Below, piece after piece: positions 39,486-47,495 of a DNA stretch of 50,694 bases. The first letter of the stretch is position 1, and every line of letters starts with the position of its first letter. The DNA is from Treponema sp. (GTDB taxonomy: Bacteria > Spirochaetota > Spirochaetia > Treponematales > Breznakiellaceae), in the NCBI GenBank assembly GCA_031276965.1, contig JAISMC010000167.1, forward strand, positions 1 to 50,694, in the 5' to 3' direction. The notes under the pieces are model-generated. The model was not told the DNA's origin and ran no database searches. It was given only the letters and a program-made list of their open reading frames with translations. The position numbers were made by a program, and so were the translations under genes.

Positions 39486-40991
39486 GTGGCTGATTATATT
39501 CTGGAGATGCGGGGCATTTCAAAGAGCTTTTTTGGCGTAAAAGTATTAAACAATGTCAAATTGGAAGTACGGCCGGGAGAGGTACATGTCTTATTGGGGG
39601 AAAATGGCGCCGGGAAATCGACCCTAATAAAAATTTTGTCCGGGGCATATCGAAGAGAAAGCGGCGAAATATTTCTTGATGGGAAATCGTTTATTGCGGC
39701 CAATCCAAAGGAAAGCATAGATGCCGGCGTGAGCGTTATCTATCAGGAATTCAATTTGGTTCCGGAGATGCCAATTTATGAAAATATTTTCTTGGGGAAA
39801 GAATTTATTAGGAATAAAATAATGGTAGACAAAAATTCTGCCATTAAAGAATCAAAAAAATATCTAGAGGCGCTTGGCATAGACATTGATCCGAGAACTA
39901 AAATTTCTCAGCTTTCCGTTGCCGAAAAACAGCTTGTTGAGATTGCCAAGGCGATTTCTTCTAATGTACGTGTTTTAGTGTTGGACGAACCAACGGCGTC
40001 TATTACGGAAAAAGAAACGCGCATGCTTTTTAATATCATCCGGGATCTTACTTCGAAAGGTCTTGGGGTCGTATATATCTCTCATCGGCTTGGCGAATTG
40101 TTTCAAATAGGGGATCGGTGTACGGTTTTACGGGACGGACAATATGTGGATACGGTTAGATTAGATCAGACCGACGAATCTGCATTGACCCGCATGATGG
40201 TGGGAAGGGAGATAATTTTCGAAAAATTACCGGTTCACAATATTGGTAAACCAGTTCTTGAAGTAAGAAATCTTTCTTACAAAAAATTACTGTACAATGT
40301 CAGTTTTAATCTGCATAAGGGGGAGATACTTGGCATAGCGGGCTTAATAGGATCCGGCCGAACCGAGCTGGCTAAATGCATTATTGGAGCTTATCTCGCA
40401 AATTCGGGCGAGGTATGGTATGGAGGGAAGAAACTTAAATGCCGGCTTTCTGAAACGATAAAGGAGGGTATTGTTTATCTGAGTGAAGATCGTAAGGACG
40501 AAGGGTTAATCCTGCCGCATACAGTCATGGAAAACATAGCATTGCCAAGTCTGGCAAGTTATGGGAAATTATTGCTCAACTGGAAAAATATTTTAGCCAT
40601 GGTAAAGGAAATCATAAAAAAACTGAACATCCATACTCATGGTCACCATAATATTGTCCAAAATCTTTCCGGAGGAAACCAGCAAAAGGTCGTAATTGCC
40701 AAATGGTTAAAAACAGATGCGAATATTTATATTTTTGATGAACCCACCAGGGGTATAGATGTGGGAGCCCGGAATGAAATTTACAATATTATGCACGAAA
40801 TGATTCAGGATGGAGTTTCTGTCATTATGATATCATCTGACATGACGGAAATCATGAAGATGTGTGACCGGATTGTTATTATGAAGGAGGGGCATATTGT
40901 TTCTATTGTTGAAAATACCGAAGCCCTGACACAAGAAGACATTTTGACTTATATGCTGCGGGGGAATGAAGAATATGAAAGCGCAAGCTGA
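39486..40991 (+). CDS. Sugar ABC importer, duplicated ATPase (RbsA-like)
   Basis: A 501-aa ATPase with two ABC domains, as in ribose/galactose/xylose-type importers. Domain 1 (about 5-240): Walker A GENGAGKST, Q-loop IYQEFNLVPEM, degenerate signature LSVAEKQLVE, Walker B VLVLDEPTASI. Domain 2 (about 250-495): altered Walker A GLIGSGRTEL, signature LSGGNQQKV, Walker B IYIFDEPTRGID. The start is GTG behind GAGGAG. Codons are strikingly AT-rich compared with neighbouring genes, as in the next two genes, suggesting the importer was acquired. It would power uptake of a pentose, deoxy-sugar or similar small compound. Confidence 0.93.
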   Translation: MADYILEMRGISKSFFGVKVLNNVKLEVRPGEVHVLLGENGAGKSTLIKILSGAYRRESGEIFLDGKSFIAANPKESIDAGVSVIYQEFNLVPEMPIYENIFLGKEFIRNKIMVDKNSAIKESKKYLEALGIDIDPRTKISQLSVAEKQLVEIAKAISSNVRVLVLDEPTASITEKETRMLFNIIRDLTSKGLGVVYISHRLGELFQIGDRCTVLRDGQYVDTVRLDQTDESALTRMMVGREIIFEKLPVHNIGKPVLEVRNLSYKKLLYNVSFNLHKGEILGIAGLIGSGRTELAKCIIGAYLANSGEVWYGGKKLKCRLSETIKEGIVYLSEDRKDEGLILPHTVMENIALPSLASYGKLLLNWKNILAMVKEIIKKLNIHTHGHHNIVQNLSGGNQQKVVIAKWLKTDANIYIFDEPTRGIDVGARNEIYNIMHEMIQDGVSVIMISSDMTEIMKMCDRIVIMKEGHIVSIVENTEALTQEDILTYMLRGNEEYESAS

Positions 40992-41967
40992 AAGATCAGC
41001 GAATTTTTCCCCCTCCCGGGAAAGTAATAAAGCCGGCCTGAGTGAAATTTCGCTGTATGTCGGCGCCGTCGCTATTATATTGGTTTTCACGGTGATTTGC
41101 CGTATTGTTGGAAGGAATTTTCTCACATTCAACAATATACAAAATATCATCACCCAATCGTCAGTTATAGCTGTCATAGCCATTGGTGCGTCGATAGTGA
41201 TTCTGACCGGCGGCATAGATCTTAGCGCGGGTTCAATTGTGGGTTTTGTGGGCATTTTTGCGGGGCTCATCATCAAGGCGGGAAATCCAATTTGGGCAGC
41301 ATGTATTGCGGCCGTAATCGCCGGCATTGCCTTTGGTTTTGCGAGCGGAGTAATTATCAGCGTTGGTAAGGTGCCGGCCTTTATTACAACATTAGGTTTT
41401 ATGCAGGTAGGACGGGGCTTGGCGCTGCTTATTAATTCCGGCAAGCCCATATCCGGTTTCCCCCCTGAACTAAGGTATATTATGAATGCAAAACTTTTTG
41501 GAGTACCCCTGTCTGTCATCTATGTTTTTGTTTTCTATTTTATAATTATCGTGATGATGCGGGGTACGCGTTTTGGCCGTCATATCTATGCGATTGGGGG
41601 CAATTCAAATGCGGCAAGGTTGTCCGGAGTACGGGTTCAGCGGGTTGAGATCGCTGCTTATATTATCAGCGGTCTGTTTGCCGCAATCGGAGGGATACTT
41701 TTGCTTTCTCGTCTTACCTACGCCGACCCAAACGCCGGTTCAGGATATGAAATGAATGCAATTGCGTCCACCGTTATTGGCGGTATTTCCCTGTCGGGAG
41801 GCAAGGGTAAAATTGGAAATACATTAGTGGGATCGCTGATTCTTGGATCCTTAACTTGCGGGTTACAGATTCTCAATGTTGCGACCTACTATCAAACTAT
41901 TATCACTGGTGTTGTGATAATAGCGGCGGTATTTGCGGATAAGACCAAAGAAAGAAAGAGGGAATGA
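40975..41967 (+). CDS. Sugar ABC importer, permease (RbsC-like)
   Basis: About 330 aa with some eight to ten hydrophobic segments (for example IILVFTVICRIVG, VIAVIAIGASIVIL, IWAACIAAVIAGIAFGFASG). The BPD_transp_2 family loop GGNSNAARLSGVRV, where the permease meets the ATPase, and GTRFGRHIYAIG are present. Of two nearby starts, the ATG at 40975 is better spaced (9 bp) from GGGGGA than the one at 40966. Either overlaps the ATPase gene, so the two are coupled. One permease per operon implies a homodimer in the membrane. Confidence 0.92.
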   Translation: MKAQAERSANFSPSRESNKAGLSEISLYVGAVAIILVFTVICRIVGRNFLTFNNIQNIITQSSVIAVIAIGASIVILTGGIDLSAGSIVGFVGIFAGLIIKAGNPIWAACIAAVIAGIAFGFASGVIISVGKVPAFITTLGFMQVGRGLALLINSGKPISGFPPELRYIMNAKLFGVPLSVIYVFVFYFIIIVMMRGTRFGRHIYAIGGNSNAARLSGVRVQRVEIAAYIISGLFAAIGGILLLSRLTYADPNAGSGYEMNAIASTVIGGISLSGGKGKIGNTLVGSLILGSLTCGLQILNVATYYQTIITGVVIIAAVFADKTKERKRE

Positions 41968-42097
41968 CGCTGTTTTACGGCAGGTATTTTGGGAAAGGGA
42001 GGCTGTGTTTTTTCAAAACCCGAAGTTATTGCCGTGAAAGGGTTTTTAATTCCTGTTTCTTTTTAGGATAAAACAATTTCTATATGGAGGGTTAAGT

Positions 42098-43084
42098 ATG
42101 AAAAGAGTGTCGTTTTTAGCCGTTGTCATCATTTTGGCTGTATTGACAATGGGCTGTACCAAGAAAGGTGAAAGTTCTGCCGGCGGCGTCAAAGATCTTA
42201 CAGACATCCGTCTCGGATTTGTAGGGATGACCTTAAACAATGAGTATCACGTTACTTTGGCGAATGGAGCCAAGGAAAAGGCAAAGGAGCTTGGCGTAAA
42301 CATAGATGTCCAAGCGGGGGATCAACATGCCAGTGCCGATCAGCAATTAACAATTATTGAAAATATGCTGGCAAACAATGTGGATGGAATCATCCTTGTC
42401 CCCAGTTCGTCCGAAGGCCTGGAAAGCGCTTTGCGGAAATGTAAGGAACAAGGAATTCCGGTTATTAACGCTGATACCAGGCTTAATGCTGATATTGTGA
42501 AGAGTGTCGGTTTGGAAATACCATTTTATGGTACAAACAACTATGAGGGAGCAAGGTTGGCCGGACAGTATGCCGCGGCAAATCTTCCCGCCGGTCATGT
42601 TACCGCTATTCTTACCGGAATCGAAGGTCATCAGAATACATCGGATCGCTTGAATGGGTTCAAAGATGGCGCCGGAAGCGCCATCAAGGTCGTTGCGGAA
42701 CAGACCGCCAACTGGGAGGTTGATCAGGGGTACACCGCGGCACAGAATATCATTAGCGCACATCCCGATTTGCAGCTGTTTTTCTGTTCTAATGATAACA
42801 TGGGTATTGGCGCCCTCCGTGCGGTTGAAGAAGCCGGCCTGAAGGAAAAAATCAAAATAATTGGTTTTGATGCGGTAAGTGAGGCGTTGAACCTTGTTGA
42901 TTCAGGTGATTTTCTGTGTACTGTGGCGCAGTATCCCGCAAAAATGGGGGAGTTATCCGTCGAGAATATAGTAAAAAGAATTCGCGGCGAAGGTTACGAA
43001 TTGGAAATTGATACTGGGTGCAGGGTCATTTCCAAGGAAAATGTGGCGGAACACAAGGCATACCTGGAAAAGTATGCGGACTAG
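42098..43084 (+). CDS. Sugar ABC importer, periplasmic-binding lipoprotein (RbsB-like)
   Basis: A 328-aa binding protein with a lipoprotein signal ending LTMGC (Cys at about 20). The mature part has the two-domain ribose-binding fold: IRLGFVGMTLNNEYHVTLANG at the start, ANNVDGIILVPSSSEGL, GTNNYEGARLAGQYAA, FFCSNDNMGIGALRAVEE and IKIIGFDAV. The ligand cannot be read from sequence; ribose-like sugars or short deoxy-sugars are likely. It follows the permease by 130 bp in a gap with a loose AAAACCC/GGGTTTT inverted repeat, which may set higher expression for the binding protein. A GGAGG site precedes the ATG. Confidence 0.92.
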   Translation: MKRVSFLAVVIILAVLTMGCTKKGESSAGGVKDLTDIRLGFVGMTLNNEYHVTLANGAKEKAKELGVNIDVQAGDQHASADQQLTIIENMLANNVDGIILVPSSSEGLESALRKCKEQGIPVINADTRLNADIVKSVGLEIPFYGTNNYEGARLAGQYAAANLPAGHVTAILTGIEGHQNTSDRLNGFKDGAGSAIKVVAEQTANWEVDQGYTAAQNIISAHPDLQLFFCSNDNMGIGALRAVEEAGLKEKIKIIGFDAVSEALNLVDSGDFLCTVAQYPAKMGELSVENIVKRIRGEGYELEIDTGCRVISKENVAEHKAYLEKYAD

Positions 43085-43092
43085 ATTTTTGG

Positions 43093-43142
43093 TACTTCGA
43101 CGCGAAGTAACGCCGCATGCGGAATATCTGAAACGGTTTCAG
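43093..43142 (+). promoter_or_regulatory. Palindrome cluster, candidate operator of the aldolase operon
   Basis: Three palindromes in 50 bp: TACTTCG/CGAAGTA (43093-43109), CCGCATGCGG (about 43112-43121), and CTGAAACGGTTTCAG (43128-43142). The last resembles LacI-family operators but has an odd-length centre. The decayed duplicate at 39205-39437 keeps the right half only. Confidence 0.5.
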
Positions 43143-43165
43143 AATTAAGCATAGCGGGTAAAAGG

Positions 43166-43197
43166 CTGTCCGGGCAATATTCCCGGACAGTTCTTTT
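43166..43197 (+). terminator. Rho-independent terminator / attenuator before the aldolase
   Basis: CTGTCCGGG (43166-43174) and CCCGGACAG (43182-43190) form a perfect 9-bp stem with a CAATATT loop, followed by TTCTTTT. It ends 20 bp before the aldolase ATG. It could end the importer mRNA or act as an attenuator for the aldolase genes. Confidence 0.7.
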
Positions 43198-43217
43198 CAT
43201 AACGAGGAGGCTATAAC

Positions 43218-43871
43218 ATGCCGTCATACGAAACAATTGTCATTGAGGCGGGTAAGAAAATGTCAAGGTTATCCTTAACCGTATCCACCTGGGGCAATAT
43301 CAGCGCGAGGGACCCTGAAACGGGCAATGTATATCTTACCCCGAGCGGTATGGATTATGAGAACTGTACGGAAAACGACATTGTGGTTTTTAATGCGATG
43401 GGTAAGCGGATCAAGGGGCGCCGGAAACCGAGTATCGAGAAGGATATACACCTTCTTATCTACCAGCGCAACGGACATGTCAACGCCGTCATCCATACCC
43501 ATGCCATGTATTCCACCATATTGGCGGTGGCCCAGCTTGCCCTTCCGGTAATTACGGAGGAGTTTGCCCAAGCCATAGGCGGCGAGGTAATCTGTTCGGA
43601 ATATGCTATTCCGGGTACGCCCCTTCTGGCGGAACATATTTCAAAGGTTATTGAAGACGGACACCGGGCGGTATTCCTGCCCAGTCACGGCGCATTGTGC
43701 ATCGGTGAAAATATGGACGTGGCCTTTAAGGCCTGCGGCGTTCTTGAAAAAGCGGCGGAGGTTTATATTAAAGTTAAAGCCATGGGCCTGGAACCCAGGA
43801 TTATTCCGGAAGCGGATGTGGGCCACATGTTTAGGTTTTTCAGCAACCAGTATGGACAGGCTGCGAAATGA
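43218..43871 (+). CDS. Class II aldolase (fuculose-1-phosphate aldolase family)
   Basis: A 217-aa class II aldolase/adducin-family protein, the usual FucA length. Zinc ligands are the two histidines in VIHTHAMYST and the later His in SHGALCIG; the catalytic-type acidic residue is Glu in KPSIEKDIH. STWGNISARD is the substrate phosphate-binding motif. The enzyme should split a ketose 1-phosphate into DHAP and an aldehyde (lactaldehyde from fuculose 1-phosphate; methylthioacetaldehyde from methylthioribulose 1-phosphate in a related route). GAGGAGG precedes the ATG. A broken copy lies at 39205-39437. The activase gene follows 25 bp downstream. Confidence 0.9.
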   Translation: MPSYETIVIEAGKKMSRLSLTVSTWGNISARDPETGNVYLTPSGMDYENCTENDIVVFNAMGKRIKGRRKPSIEKDIHLLIYQRNGHVNAVIHTHAMYSTILAVAQLALPVITEEFAQAIGGEVICSEYAIPGTPLLAEHISKVIEDGHRAVFLPSHGALCIGENMDVAFKACGVLEKAAEVYIKVKAMGLEPRIIPEADVGHMFRFFSNQYGQAAK

Positions 43872-43896
43872 TCCTCTCCACGGCCACGGCAGGACA

Positions 43897-44838
43897 GTGA
43901 GAAACCGCCGTTCTGCGAAGCATGTAAATAGGGGATGTGTTTTTAACGTTGAACGGTATGCCGCCGGGGACGGACCCGGCATACGGACCGTCATTTTTTT
44001 GAAAGGCTGCGGCTTGCGGTGTATTTGGTGTTCCAATCCCGAATCTCAAAGGCCGGAAAAGGAGAAACTGTTTTTTAAGAATCTCTGCATCAACTGCGGG
44101 ATCTGCAGAAAGGCCTGTCCCCGGGGGGCGGTACTGGCGGATGCGGCCTATGGTTTTGTAACGGACCACAAACGCTGTATCCACTGCGGCCTGTGCCTTT
44201 CGGGATGCGCTTCCGGGGCGCAGCAGGAGAGCGGTGAGGATAGTTCGGTGGAGGACATAATGGGACTGGTAGAAAGGGACATCCCCTTCTACAAGGCTTC
44301 GGGAGGCGGCGTTACCCTGTCGGGGGGAGAACCTTTTCTGCAGGGAGCTTTTACCCGGAATTTGCTGCGGGCGTGCAAATCAAGAGGTATATCCACTGCG
44401 GTGGAGAGCTGCGGACATGCGCCTTGGGAGAATATCGAAAGGAGTCTGGATGCCATCGATTATCTTTATTTTGATATCAAGCATGTGGATGAAGACAGGC
44501 ACCGGCGCTTTACCGGCGCGGGGACCGGTCTTATTCACCGGAATCTGATGAAGATAGACGCCCGGGGCGGACCGAAGGTGGTGCTGAGGATTCCCTTCAT
44601 ACCGGGATTTAACGGCGATGAGAAAAGCATCCGCGGACTCTTTGGTTTTGCGGCGCATTTGAAAAGGCCGGATCATATTGAGATACTGCCCTACCACCGG
44701 CTTGGTTTGGGTAAATACGGCGCCCTGGGCAGAGAATATGAGCTGAAGGATCTTCAACCCGTAAAGGCCGGAGATCTTTCGTTTTACGAAACTATCGGAA
44801 AAGAGTACGGGCTTGAAGTTACGATAGACGCAAAGTGA
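43897..44838 (+). CDS. Glycyl-radical enzyme activating protein (radical SAM)
   Basis: This radical SAM enzyme abstracts hydrogen from the glycine of its partner enzyme. I choose the GTG at 43897, giving about 313 aa; the open frame extends into the aldolase but that part is out-of-family. The ribosome site is poor, so coupling with the aldolase is possible. The chain has the family opening GCVFNVERYAAGDGPGIRT, the SAM-cluster motif CGLRCIWC, two added 4Fe-4S sites (CINCGICRKACP and CIHCGLCLSGC), the SAM-binding TLSGGEPFLQ, and YLYFDIKHVD. The two auxiliary clusters are typical of activases for the dehydratase/lyase branch and absent from the simple PFL activase. It precedes the glycyl-radical enzyme. 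Confidence 0.92.
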   Translation: MRNRRSAKHVNRGCVFNVERYAAGDGPGIRTVIFLKGCGLRCIWCSNPESQRPEKEKLFFKNLCINCGICRKACPRGAVLADAAYGFVTDHKRCIHCGLCLSGCASGAQQESGEDSSVEDIMGLVERDIPFYKASGGGVTLSGGEPFLQGAFTRNLLRACKSRGISTAVESCGHAPWENIERSLDAIDYLYFDIKHVDEDRHRRFTGAGTGLIHRNLMKIDARGGPKVVLRIPFIPGFNGDEKSIRGLFGFAAHLKRPDHIEILPYHRLGLGKYGALGREYELKDLQPVKAGDLSFYETIGKEYGLEVTIDAK

Positions 44839-44879
44839 TCTCCGGACGCAGCATGCGGCGGGGTATTGAATCTGTAAGG

Positions 44880-44909
44880 CCGTACCGGAAAACGGATGGG
44901 CCGGTACGG
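44880..44909. repeat. Inverted repeat before the glycyl-radical enzyme
   Basis: CCGTACCGG (44880-44888) and CCGGTACGG (44901-44909) pair perfectly with a 12-nt loop in the 230-bp gap upstream of the enzyme. No T-tract follows. TACCGG arms recur in the hairpin at 50048-50076. Confidence 0.55.
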
Positions 44910-45068
44910 AAAGGGCAGTGTCTTCGGAACTCTGCTTGGGGCAGTGCCGCCGGGGATGCTGAAAAACGGGCTTACTATGCTTTTATCTACAGCAGGTTAT
45001 TATAGGCGCGGTTATAATTGCCGCGGTATTTTTAGGCGGCCGCGGGGCCGGAAAAGAAGGAGAGAATT

Positions 45069-47480
45069 ATGAGTCAAAGGACGCAGAATTTAAGGAAAAG
45101 GCTGTTTGAAGCAAAGCCGAAGATCAGCGCGCAGCGCGCCAGATACTTTACCGAATCGATGCGCCAATCCGAGGGCGAGTATATCGGCCTCAGAAGGGCC
45201 AAGGCTTTCAGGCATGTATTGGAGAACATCGATATCTACCTGCAGGAGGAAGAGCTTATCGCCGGAAGCCAGGCGGAGCATCCGAAGTCGGCGCCCATTT
45301 TTCCTGAGTATTCATATAAATGGATAGAAGAGGAATTTGCCGGAAAACCCTATCTGTATCACGAACGGCCCGGCGACAGGTTTTACTATGAGGAGGATGT
45401 AAAAAACGAAATTTTGGAAATCCTTAAATACTGGCATGGAAAAACACTCTACGAAAATTTCAGAAAGATCCTTCCGGAAAAATGCAATCAGGCCTGGGAT
45501 ATAGGCGCCATCGACGACACCTGGGTCTCCGCCGCGGGCTTCGGCAATGTGGTTGCGGACTACGGCAAGATTGTTGATTACGGGCTTGAATATTATATTG
45601 ACAGGATAAATGAGCGCATAAAAACCCTGGATCTGACCGAACCTTTGGCGTACAAGAAACATTGGAATCTGCAGTCCATGCTCATCTCCCTGGAAAGCGT
45701 CGCCGCCTATTCCCGCCGTTTTGCCGTAAAGGCGCGGGAACTGGCGGAACAAAGTTCCAATCCCCAGCGAAAGGCGGAGCTGTTTGAGATTGCAAGAATT
45801 TGTGATAAGGTTCCGCTGAAACCCGCTTCGACCTTCCACGAGGGGATTCAGGCTGTTTGGATGGTTCTGCTTGCTATTCATCTTGAAACCAACGGCCACG
45901 CCATATCCCTGGGAAGGTTCGATCAATTTTTGTGGAAACTCTACGAGGCCGATAAACGCGGCGGACGGATCACCAGGGAGGGAGCCCTGGAATTGGTCGA
46001 AGCTTTTTTTATTAAATGTAATGAACTGAATAAGCTGCGTTCCTGGGGAGATTCGGAATTCTTTTTAGGGTATCAGATGTTTATTAATCTTGCCGTGGGA
46101 GGACAGGACGAAAACGGACGGGATTCGGTGAATGAATTGTCCTACATCTGCCTTGATGCCTGCGCGTCGATGAAACTCTTCACCCCTTCCATATCGGTCA
46201 AATATTTTGACGGAACGCCGGATAAATTTATGGACGCCGCCCTGGCGGCCCTGTCAAAACACAACGGCGGAATGCCCGCGTTTTATAATGACAAGGCCTT
46301 TATGCGCACCCTGGAGAATCTTGGCGTCGAGAAGGAGGATCTGCACAACTGGGTTCCCGACGGCTGTATAGAGGCGTCGATCCCCGGCAAGTGGGATTTT
46401 GCCGCCAAGGGTCCGTGGATGAGCATCGGTAAGATACTGGAACTTACCCTGAACAACGGAAGGGATCCTAACACGGGTATTACGGTTATACCCGGCAGCG
46501 GCAGCCTTTCGGACTTTAAGAGTACCGAAGAAATATTGGAGGCCTTTAAGAAGCAGCTCCGCGGGTATATGGAACTGCAGGTCCTGACGGAGCATATCAA
46601 CGATTACATGCATGTGGAATACGACCTTAATCCCTTCCGCTCGGCCCTTATAGAGGATTGTATTGAACGGGGCCTTGATTTGGTTGAGGGAGGTTCCAAG
46701 TATTCGGTGGACGGCGGTCCGACGGCGGGAAACATAACGGCGGGAGATTCCCTGGCGGCGATTGAGTATGCCGTATTCAAGGAAAAACTCATCACGGCGG
46801 AACAGCTTCAGCATGCCCTGGCCACCAACTTTGAGGACAATGCCACCACGCCGACGGGCGGGCAGATTTACTGGATACTCCGCAATAAGGCGCCGAAATA
46901 TGGCAACGATCTTGACGAAGCGGATAAATGGGCGGCGGCGGTCATAGAGTACATCGGGAAGAGCTACCGTTATGATTTTAAGAGTTCCAAGTTCGGCAAG
47001 GGTCCTGTACCGTGCTGCTACGCCATCAGCCAGACGCCGGTAACCGGTAATGTTGCCTTCGGTAAATTCGCCGGAGCCACTCCCGACGGCAGAAAAGCGG
47101 GCAAGCCCTTTAACAATGGCATATCCCCGAATAACGGCAGTGAAAAGAACGGGCCCACCGCCACCGTAAATTCGGTGGGCAAAATGCCGAGTCTCTGGTT
47201 CCAGAAGGGGGCCATATTAAATATGCGGCTTACCGCAAAGTCCCTGTCCACGGAGACGGAAAGATCGCGGGTCATCGCCCTTATCAAGGTACTTTTTGAT
47301 AAATACGGTCAGCATGTCCAGTTCAATCTTGTGGACAATGAAACCTATATCCGGGCCCGGCAGCACCCGGAGGATTACGGCGATCTTTTGGTCCGGGTTT
47401 CCGGATACAGTACCCTCTTCGTGCCTCTGGCAAAGGAAGTACAGGACGACATAATGGAACGGGCTCAGTTTTCAATGTAA
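45069..47480 (+). CDS. Glycyl-radical enzyme, dehydratase/lyase branch, substrate unknown
   Basis: An 803-aa glycyl-radical enzyme with AGGAGA upstream. The radical Gly779 lies in RVSGYSTLF near the C-terminus; the thiyl Cys433 and acid/base Glu435 lie in PDGCIEASIPG. Family segments NGHAISLGRFDQ (271-290) and LELTLNNGRDPNTG are clear. Against glycerol dehydratase as I remember it, three pocket positions differ: Asn160 replaces the GH-motif His, Ala278 replaces the Ser after NGH, and Lys447 replaces the pocket Asp. So it is not an ordinary diol dehydratase; a Lys there would suit an anionic substrate. Neighbours (aldolase, sulfur enzyme) suggest removal of a leaving group from an aldolase-derived alcohol. 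No microcompartment genes are nearby. Confidence 0.92.
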   Translation: MSQRTQNLRKRLFEAKPKISAQRARYFTESMRQSEGEYIGLRRAKAFRHVLENIDIYLQEEELIAGSQAEHPKSAPIFPEYSYKWIEEEFAGKPYLYHERPGDRFYYEEDVKNEILEILKYWHGKTLYENFRKILPEKCNQAWDIGAIDDTWVSAAGFGNVVADYGKIVDYGLEYYIDRINERIKTLDLTEPLAYKKHWNLQSMLISLESVAAYSRRFAVKARELAEQSSNPQRKAELFEIARICDKVPLKPASTFHEGIQAVWMVLLAIHLETNGHAISLGRFDQFLWKLYEADKRGGRITREGALELVEAFFIKCNELNKLRSWGDSEFFLGYQMFINLAVGGQDENGRDSVNELSYICLDACASMKLFTPSISVKYFDGTPDKFMDAALAALSKHNGGMPAFYNDKAFMRTLENLGVEKEDLHNWVPDGCIEASIPGKWDFAAKGPWMSIGKILELTLNNGRDPNTGITVIPGSGSLSDFKSTEEILEAFKKQLRGYMELQVLTEHINDYMHVEYDLNPFRSALIEDCIERGLDLVEGGSKYSVDGGPTAGNITAGDSLAAIEYAVFKEKLITAEQLQHALATNFEDNATTPTGGQIYWILRNKAPKYGNDLDEADKWAAAVIEYIGKSYRYDFKSSKFGKGPVPCCYAISQTPVTGNVAFGKFAGATPDGRKAGKPFNNGISPNNGSEKNGPTATVNSVGKMPSLWFQKGAILNMRLTAKSLSTETERSRVIALIKVLFDKYGQHVQFNLVDNETYIRARQHPEDYGDLLVRVSGYSTLFVPLAKEVQDDIMERAQFSM

Positions 47481-47495
47481 GGAGTTAAAAGGGAT

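Noticed and set aside
43603-43896. N-terminal extension of the glycyl-radical activase frame into the aldolase gene
   Set aside because: The extension reads the aldolase out of frame and does not resemble activases, which start just before the GxxFxxxRY motif.
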